A stretch of 64,000 bases of DNA, from positions 170,779,923 through 170,843,922 of the forward strand of contig OY992540.1 of NCBI GenBank assembly GCA_963921195.1, written 5' to 3'. Made by a program: the position numbers and the translations under genes. This document shows, in pieces, positions 57,402 to 64,000 of the stretch. The stretch is from Pegoplata infirma. Taxonomy: Eukaryota; Arthropoda; Insecta; Diptera; Anthomyiidae. Numbering within the stretch: the first letter of the stretch is position 1; every line of letters begins with the position of its first letter. The notes below the pieces were generated by a model. It did not search any database. It had not been told where the DNA came from and saw only the letters and a program-made list of their open reading frames with translations.

Positions 57402-60400
57402 GTTACTAGCTGTTTTGCACCCGGCGTTGCCTGGGTTGAAAAACATATATAATCAATGAGTTATTTATTAGTCAGTTTAATTACTGCTTCGTGACTTGAG
57501 GTTTGGTTGATTTTTTCGATTTTTTTCAGCGTGGGGAACATGGTATGTATGTGTTCCTCCGTCATGGGAACAATCCTAATATTAATGTATTTCTTTGATA
57601 TTTATTAATGTATTTCTTTAATGGCTTTTAAAAGGAACCTACAGTTCCCTCCTCGGTTAGCACTTTATGTGGTGAAAACTTCAATAAAGCCATAACTTTC
57701 ACTGAAGTTCAAGTGGGAGTGGCATTTAACGCATTTAGTTAAATTTTAGTCTCATGTGACCTATAGTTCCCCTATTGGTTAGCTCGTGAAAAAAATTGCA
57801 ATTAAATTTGCTCAGCAGTTTTTCCACGTTCGCGGAACAGGCAGACATAACTCTCACTAAAGTACAAAGGAGCGTGCCATTATATGCCTTTTTTAATATT
57901 GCCTACAAAGTGGCCATTATACAGAAAAAAATATTTTTTAATTTAATACAAAGGGGTGCTGCATTTTAAGCCCCTTGGCCCGATCGACACGGTAAATACC
58001 ATCAAATTGTTTTTAAATTTGTTTCACCGTTAACGCGTGAGTACGGATCAGACAAAAATAAATTGTCTATAATTTCCGCCTCAATAAGTACTAAATAGCT
58101 GTGGTAAAAATTATAATAACATCGGGTTCGCCGTTTAAGCGTGATTACGTAAAGGCAGAATAAACTTTCAGTACATTGCAAAAGACGTTGCAGTTGACAC
58201 AGACTAAAGTTCCCGCCTCTGTTAGTACTGTCTTTGGAAAATGTTTAGTTAAAATCGGCTTAGTAGTTTAAGCGTTATTAAGGAACAGACCTAATCTAAT
58301 AAAATAAAAAGGGGCGTGCTATATTATTTTTTATTTAAATCGGTATAGTCGTTTAAGAATGATTACGGAACATTCCGAAAAACGTTCAGTATAGTACAAA
58401 GGGGCGTGTCAAAGAAGCGTGACATTTTCCGCCTCTTTGTGCAAATGCGCTCTATTTATAATCTATAGTTTTCTCTTCGGTTACTACTATCATTGGTAAA
58501 AATTTCACTAAAATCGGCTCAGCCGTTTATGCGTGATTACGGAACAGGAAGAAATAACGTTCAATGTAATACAAAGGGGCGTGCCATTTTACTCCTTCTT
58601 TTTTGATCGCCCTCTATTGTGGCTCATAGTTTTCGCTTCGGTTAATACTATCTGTGGTGAAAATTTCATGAAAAACAGCTCAGCCGTTTAAGCGTAATTG
58701 CGGAAAAGCAAGAAATAACTTGCAGTGTAATAAAAAGGGGCGTGACATTTTACGCCCCTTGTTTCCATCGCCTTCTATTGTGGCTCATAGTTTCCGCCTC
58801 GGTTAGTACTATCTGTGGTAAAAATTTCAGTGAAATCGGTAAATCGCTTTTCAGTGATTGCGGAACAGGCAGACATAGTTTCTGTATAGTACAAAGGTGC
58901 GTGGCATTTTACCCCCATTTTTTCCGATGGCGGATTTTTTCTATCTCTGGTGAAAATTTCATGAAAATCGATTCAGCCGTTTTTCTGTTGTTGTCGGACA
59001 GGCAGATATAGCTTTAACATGGTACAAAGGGACGTGGCATTTTACGCCCCTTTGTCCGATCGCGGTCGCTTATGGCCTATAGTTCCGGCCTCGGTTAGTA
59101 CTATGTGTGCTGAAAATTTCATGAAAATGGGTTAAGCCGTTCATTACTTATTGCGGAATGCATGGTACAAAGGGGCGTGGCATTTTACCCCCATTTTTTT
59201 CGATCTCGGATTTTTCTATCTCTGGTGAAAATTTCATGAAAATAGATACAGCCGTTTTTCTGTTGTTGCCGGACAGGCAGATATAGCTTTAACATGGTAC
59301 AAAGGGGCGTTGCATTTTACGCCCCTTTGTCCGATCGCGGTTGCTTATGGCCTATAGCTCCCGCCTCGGTTAGTGCTATCTGTGGTGAAAATTTCATGAA
59401 AATGGGTTAAGCCGTTCTTTACTTATTGCAGAACAGGCAGATATAGCTTCAGCATGGTACAAAGGGGCGTGGCATTTTACGCCCCTTTGTCCGATCGCTG
59501 TCGCTTACTGCCTATAGTTCCCGCCTCGGTTAGTACTATCTGTGGTGAAAATTTCATGAAAATGGGTGAAGCCGTTCTTTACTTATTGCGGAACAGGCAG
59601 ATACAGCTTCAGCATGGTACAAAGGGGCGTGGCATTTTACGCCCCTTTGTCCGAGCGCTGTCGCTTACTGCCTATAGTTCCCGCCTCGGTTAGTACTATC
59701 TGTGGTGAAAATTTCATGAAAATGGGTTAAGCCGTTCTTTACTTGTTGCGGAACAGGCAGAACAGTCTTCAGCATGGTACAAAGGGACGTGGCATTTTAC
59801 GCCCCTTTGTCCGATGGCGGTCGCTTATCTGTGGTGAAAATTTCATGAAAATCGGTTAAGCCGTTTTTCTGTTATTGCCGGACAGGCAGATATAGCTTCA
59901 GCATGGTACAAAGGGGCGTGGCATTTTACGCCCCTTTATCCGATCGCTGTCGCTTACGGCCTATAGTTCCCGCCTCGGTTAGTACTATATGTGGTGAAAA
60001 TTTCATGAAAATGGGTTAAGCCGTTCTTTACTTATTGCGGAACAGGCAGATATAGCTTCAGCATGGTACAAAGGGGCGTGGCATTTTACGCCCCTTTGTC
60101 CGATCGCGGTCGCTTATGGCCTATAGTTCCCGCCTCGGTTAATACCATCTGGGGTGAAAATTTCATGAAAATCGGTTAAGTCGTTTTTCTGTTATTGCCG
60201 GACAGGCAGATATAGCTTCAGCATGGTACAAAGGGGCGTGGCATTTTACGCCCCTTTGTCCGATCGCGGTCTCTTATGGCCTATAGTTCCCGCCTCGGTT
60301 AGTACTATCTGTGGTGAAAATTTTATGAAAATCGGTTAAGCCGTTCTTTACTTATTGCGGAACAGACAGACAGACAGAAAGACAGACAGACAGACAGACA

Positions 60401-60434
60401 AACCAACAATCAGATTTATAATATTAATAGGGAT
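57402..60434. mobile_element. Element N, carrying a ~160-bp satellite
   Basis: Starts GTTACTAGCTGTTTTGCACC and ends CAGATTTATAATATTAATAG GGAT; ATAT at 57398-57401 and 60435-60438. The right end includes an ACAG microsatellite (60361-60401). Such CTAGCTG...ACAGACAGACAG...AATAGGGAT elements recur in insects, but I cannot name the superfamily. Confidence 0.6.
57660..60360. repeat. Satellite array, unit about 160 bp
   Basis: The word GGTACAAAGGGGCGTGGCAT recurs near 59022, 59164, 59296, 59456, 59616, 59776, 59906, 60066 and 60226, that is every 160 bp or, in shortened units, 130-142 bp. Each unit holds TTTACGCCCCTTTGTCCG, CTATAGTTCCCGCCTCGGTT and GTGAAAATTTCATGAAAAT. Copies grow more degenerate to the left, down to about 57660. 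Much more GC-rich than its surroundings. Not coding. Confidence 0.85.
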
Positions 60435-60576
60435 ATATGCCACGAAGTGGAGGAAATAAAATCTATCGGAGGTTTATAACTGGTTTTTTAAACGAATTTT
60501 CATATGAAATTTATTTTATAAACACACAGACCATTCTAAATATTCGACCATAATTGAAAGAAGTTATACCAGTTAT

Positions 60577-61191
60577 AACCCTACTCCGGTTAAGTTCGTA
60601 ATAAGACAACATCGGGACAGAGGGGAACAAAGTTTCCCCTTGTAAAACTGACATCACCTATAAAAAATATTTTTTTCCTTGTTCTTTTGTTATATGCCCG
60701 CCAAAAAAGCACCCATTATTTTTTAATCCTGTCGCCTTCGAGAAACAGAAGAAATCGAAATTATTTTTTAATCCACCGTGGTTTAGTGGTAGAGGGCATA
60801 CATATATGTTTGTCATCCGTTTGTAATAACTCATCGATTTTTAGTCGATCTAGTGATGTCCGTCTGTCTATTGTAATGGCGATCACTTCGAAAATCAGAC
60901 ATTGAAATAACCGTTTCTATTACATATATATTTACTTGTTGAAGCTTCGAGAAGTTTGGTATTTCTTTTAAGCGATTTCGGTTTAGCGGTTCAAAAGTTA
61001 TCAACGAAAATGTAAGAACACCTCGAAAATTTTGATACATTCCACATAACCTAAAAATACGTTAATTCGGCTGCTGGTTGACATATGTAAATAGAGTTGG
61101 ATACAGAACGGTATTCAAACAAGTAGGTACATCATCTATTCTTTTTTACATTGTGGACATTTGGCAAAGGCGAATTTAACTTTTTTACTTG
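60577..61191 (+). repeat. Repeat family D, copy D7, chimeric and degraded
   Basis: 60577-60770 matches the middle of the D2/D3 subtype; 60775-61191 resembles D5 from its 5' hairpin to GGCAAAGGCGAATTTAAC...TTACTTG. The segment GTGGTTTAGTGGTAGAGGGC looks like a tRNA A-box but is the decayed D5 hairpin. Confidence 0.65.
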
Positions 61192-61328
61192 TCTTAACTT
61201 TTTTCTGCTACATTTTTAAATTTCGCAATACAAAAAAAAAGAAAAACGCGCTTTAAAACAATTTTCAAATTTGCGACATGCTAATGTGAGAACAATCTAA
61301 TTTAATGTATATTTTCTGTATTATTTAG

Positions 61329-61440
61329 ATAATTAATGATACAACAATTGTGTATATGTTACAAAATGCCACGGAACAAGATCGTAATTACGTGTGTAAA
61401 AGTGGAATGATGGGCATTGGTGTAACACATGTGTCAGTTG
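61329..61440 (+). CDS. dome: domeless exon 4 (N-terminal Ig-like module, second half)
   Basis: 112 bases between TATTTAG and GTAAGT. Starts in phase 0 with IINDTTIVYMLQNATEQDRN, then YVCKSG and VTHVSVG. YVC is the F-strand Y-x-C cysteine of an Ig-like fold and would pair with the NITC cysteine of exon 3. Glycosylation sites NDT and NAT. Ends with one leftover base that fits exon 5. The match to the 'NTT...EQENDY' segment of fly Dome (from memory) is strong. Confidence 0.85.
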
Positions 61441-62308
61441 GTAAGTTAACAAATATTCTCTATATAAATTATGTCATTTATTTATTATTCATGACAATTA
61501 ATCCTTGCTATCACAACAATGACTTTAGGGTAGCACTTAATTTATAACATTCCAATCTTCACTGGTAATTAAAAAAAATCGACATTTCTAGACCGTGGCT
61601 TGGATGAGCAAGATTAGATTATGGAAGCTTTTTCACCGTTTGTGTAACCCACTACTTCAGCTTAAAAGTTGAGGCTTTTAGACTTATGTTTTGTTGTCCG
61701 GCTGTTACCAGATATTCAAGGGAGCCATAATGGACTTGTGATTTTTTACTATTACCACAAATTGCAGTATAAGTGCAAAGAATCTGTTGCCCCATTGTGT
61801 AGACAACAAAATCTACATGACTTATGGTTTAATTAATAGTTTTGTTCTTAAAAGAAAAATTCTCACTCCCTAAATTAAACAAAAACCTGATCCAAATCTG
61901 TTATTTCTTCTTAAAATTAAGCAAAACTCTCACTCCCTGAAATTAAACACCCCTTGATTCCAAATCTACTTTCCAAATTATTGTAGAATGTTTACAAATA
62001 AACAACTGCCTATTTAGTGATATCTGGGACCCTATTTTAACCTAATCTTCGTGATTCTAAATCAGTTATTTACTGTCCCAACTTTAAAACTCCCAAATTT
62101 TAAGAAACTGCTGCTGATTTCAAAAAAACAACATAATTATCTAAATTGCATGAATAGTATATACAAATCTTTTCGTTTCCACCCTTTAATAGTGCCGGAC
62201 TAGTAAAAATCGAAAAGCAAATAGTTGTAGCGACACCCTCATGACCGTATTAAGTTTGCTAACGACTTTTGGCATTTATACTTTCTTGTTCTTCTTTTAC
62301 TTAATTAG
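61441..62308 (+). other. Intron 4
   Basis: 868 bp, AT-rich, no transposon or ORF recognised; ends TTACTTAATTAG. The only dome intron here that is apparently free of mobile elements. Confidence 0.6.
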
Positions 62309-62439
62309 GTACTGCACCCTTGGATATCACCGATTTCAAATGTCGTGGTTATGATTATACATATATGGTGTGCAATTTTACTAAGCCACATAATGTCATA
62401 CTAACACAATATAATTTAAGTTATACGGCACAGTCACCG
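62309..62439 (+). CDS. dome: domeless exon 5 (start of cytokine-binding module)
   Basis: 131 bases between AATTAG and GTAAGT; the split codon restores G. Encodes TAPLDITDFKCRGYDYTYMV, then CNFTKPHN and LTQYNLSYTAQSP, phase 0 at the end. The pattern C-x9-C-x-F/W is the first disulphide of a class I cytokine receptor domain; the usual tryptophan after the second cysteine is phenylalanine here. This block is the clearest match to fly domeless. The other fibronectin III domains, membrane segment and STAT-docking tail must lie beyond the window. The related short receptor eye transformer/latran is the main alternative. Confidence 0.88.
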
Positions 62440-63020
62440 GTAAGTTTTATATATAAAAATAAATATGTATGTATAAGATATTTTGTACATGGTCTTGTTA
62501 AAAAAAGAACATATTTATGTAGTTATTAAATATTATTTATACATAACATTATTGTAGTGTTAGCAGTACAATTTTTATAACAAATGTTTTATTTATTTTT
62601 ATGGTTACATATGTCAAGAGTACGACCGATATCTCTGGTTTTCTGGTAAAACCTGAATCTAATATTTGGCAATTAACAATATTTATAAATGAACCTTTAT
62701 AAGCCCTATTAAAAAAGTGGTCATTTTATAAATTTGTATATGAATTATTATGGGCCAAATTAATTTAAAGAGGACTTACCAATAGGGGTCGGGTCAAAGT
62801 TGGGCGTGAAGTGGTAAAAATCCTCAGAACTATCCCGGAGTCCCTTGTTTCATACATACCTGAACCCTATATCCTAAGGGGACTCTTATACAAAGATTAC
62901 ATTTTTGAAAAAAATGCTCCTACCGTCCCAAGGGTGCCCCTCAGGGGCGGATCCAGATGAAGGGGGAATTGGGAGAAATTACGGTCTCCTCAAACCAAAC
63001 AAGAAAGGGAGAAGAAAAAA
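62440..63020 (+). other. Start of intron 5
   Basis: No gene. 62930-62985 contains GGGCGGATCC and other GC-richer bases but no recognised element. Confidence 0.45.
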
Positions 63021-64000
63021 CAAGTGTGTTAAATTCGGCTGTGCTGAATATTTTATACTAGAGATGGGCGCGTGAGTGGATTTTGACTCACACTCACTCA
63101 CGCTCACGCAAAAAATAATCGAATCACTCACTAATCACTCACGCAATTTTTTTTTTACTCACGCTCACTCACATTCACGTGAGTAATAAAAAACTTACTC
63201 ACGCGTGACTCACGCCAGATACAATCACGCTTACGCGTGAGTCACGCAAAATCTACTCACGCAATACAATTTTCTTACCAAAAAGAAAAAAAAAAATCAA
63301 AAAAAATTTTTTTACAAAAAATTAAAAAAAAATTGGGCAAATCAAAAAATCTAATCACGCAAACTCACGCAAAAAATAAATGACTCACTCACTAATCACT
63401 CACTCAGATTTTTTTCAACTCACACTCACTCACAATCACGTGATTGAAATTAAAATCACTCACACTCACGCGTGATTCACGTTAATCACACAAATCACGT
63501 GACCAGTGCCCATCTCTATTTTATACATTCCAACATCTAAAAAAAAAAAATACAGTGGTGTATTTTGGGGAGGGGGCTCGGCGAGGGTAGTGGGGAACAC
63601 TCCTCCCGTTCGCGATAATGTTAACTAATTCATTTACTATGCTCTTTAGTAAAGTTATACAATTTTATAATTATTTATACCATTTGTTTTATAACCACGC
63701 CATCAAAGAGGGGCGGTCCGAAAAAATACATTTTCTAATCCCCCGGGTCCAAGTGAAGGACTTTAAACTTCTTTTTGCATAAAAATGTTTCATTTCTTTA
63801 ACAAAAATACAAAAAAAAAACATGTAAAAATGGTGTTTTTCAGAGGTTTGGTTTAGTTCTTCAAGGGGGAACCTTTTTCCCCTGGTCCTAATGTGCTCGT
63901 TTTCGACTTAAACTGCCTAGGACCATAAGACATATTCATGCCAAACATTAGGAGGCTTGCTCTTTTATTTCAGACTGCATCGTGACATACGGACACTTTA
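63021..64000 (-). repeat. Repeat family D, copy D8 (reverse), continues past the window
   Basis: Starts CAAGTGTGTTAAATTCGGCT and runs through the reverse complement of D3, including CAGAGGTTTGGTTTAGTTC and CATAAGACATATTCATGCC, up to the window edge. Interrupted by the hAT MITE 63059-63518. Confidence 0.8.
63059..63518. mobile_element. hAT MITE built of CACTCACG repeats, 460 bp
   Basis: Ends TAGAGATGGGC and, on the other strand, TAGAGATGGGC. The 8-bp duplication TTTTATAC lies at 63051-63058 and 63519-63526. The interior is almost entirely CACTCACGC / GCGTGAGTGA words in both orientations. Confidence 0.9.

Larger units (their letters stand above)
56971..60465 (-). repeat. Repeat family D, copy D6 (reverse), split by element N
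   Basis: Starts CAAGTAAAACAGTTAAATTC. The reverse-oriented D5-subtype sequence runs to 57401 and resumes at 60435 (ATATGCCACGAAGTGGAGG, a degraded form of the TATACCCTC hairpin). N inserted between. Confidence 0.65.

Noticed and set aside
58742..59693. Open frames of 79-89 codons in the satellite array
   Set aside because: They repeat with the 160-bp unit and simply reflect its higher GC content.
60775..60800. tRNA-like A-box GTGGTTTAGTGGTAGAGGGC
   Set aside because: It aligns with the decayed TATACCCTC hairpin of repeat D5, and no anticodon arm or B-box follows.

Overview
This window is AT-rich, intron-bearing eukaryotic DNA that looks like a fly (Diptera) genome. The evidence is the domeless-type receptor exons, a mdg3/Blastopia-type Ty3/Gypsy retrotransposon, and many copies of a repeat that starts TATACCCT, carries a TCCGTCYG microsatellite and ends TTACTTG, a type I associate with higher flies. 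I see no bacterial-style operon, tRNA, rRNA or CRISPR array. Only one host gene is supported.

Host gene. Five consecutive exons of a plus-strand gene read as the 5' part of domeless (dome), the JAK/STAT cytokine receptor: 20704-20717 (start codon), 49584-49666, 56630-56784, 61329-61440 and 62309-62439. All splice phases agree (14+83+155+112+131 = 495 nt, 165 codons). They encode a signal peptide, an N-terminal Ig-like module and the first cysteine pair of the cytokine-binding module. The gene runs off the right edge. Intron 1 would be 28.9 kb and consists mostly of transposons.

1-14.9 kb, upstream: a Russian-doll cluster. Family A (ends CACGCAAAA/TTTTGCGTG) spans 884-14921 and is expanded by family B insertions (ends CACTCAACC/CTATGAGTG). 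These contain further A, B, C, H, P, D and hAT elements, up to five levels deep. Most junctions show clean TA, TAA/TTA or 8-bp target-site duplications (TSDs).

14.9-20.5 kb: an inverted-repeat element, a 3.5-kb hAT element holding a third A copy, then a 767-bp hAT element about 220 bp upstream of the putative dome start codon.

20.7-49.6 kb, intron 1: two minisatellite arms in opposite orientation around a hAT element (21.7-24.5 kb); several small MITEs; a CACTA-like element X (27282-38883) enclosing elements Y and Z and, innermost, an intact Ty3/Gypsy element (29319-35286) with identical LTRs and a 1339-codon gag-pol ORF; a LINE relic; and a second nest M > D2 > F > G, where G (42684-46642) carries a nearly complete CACTA-like transposase.

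49.6-64 kb, introns 2-5: further hAT and D repeats, element N with a ~160-bp satellite (57402-60434), and the three downstream dome exons.

Family letters A, B, C, D, E, F, G, H, M, N, P, T, X, Y and Z are local labels. Superfamily calls rest on terminal sequences, TSD length and recalled family features, not on a database search.
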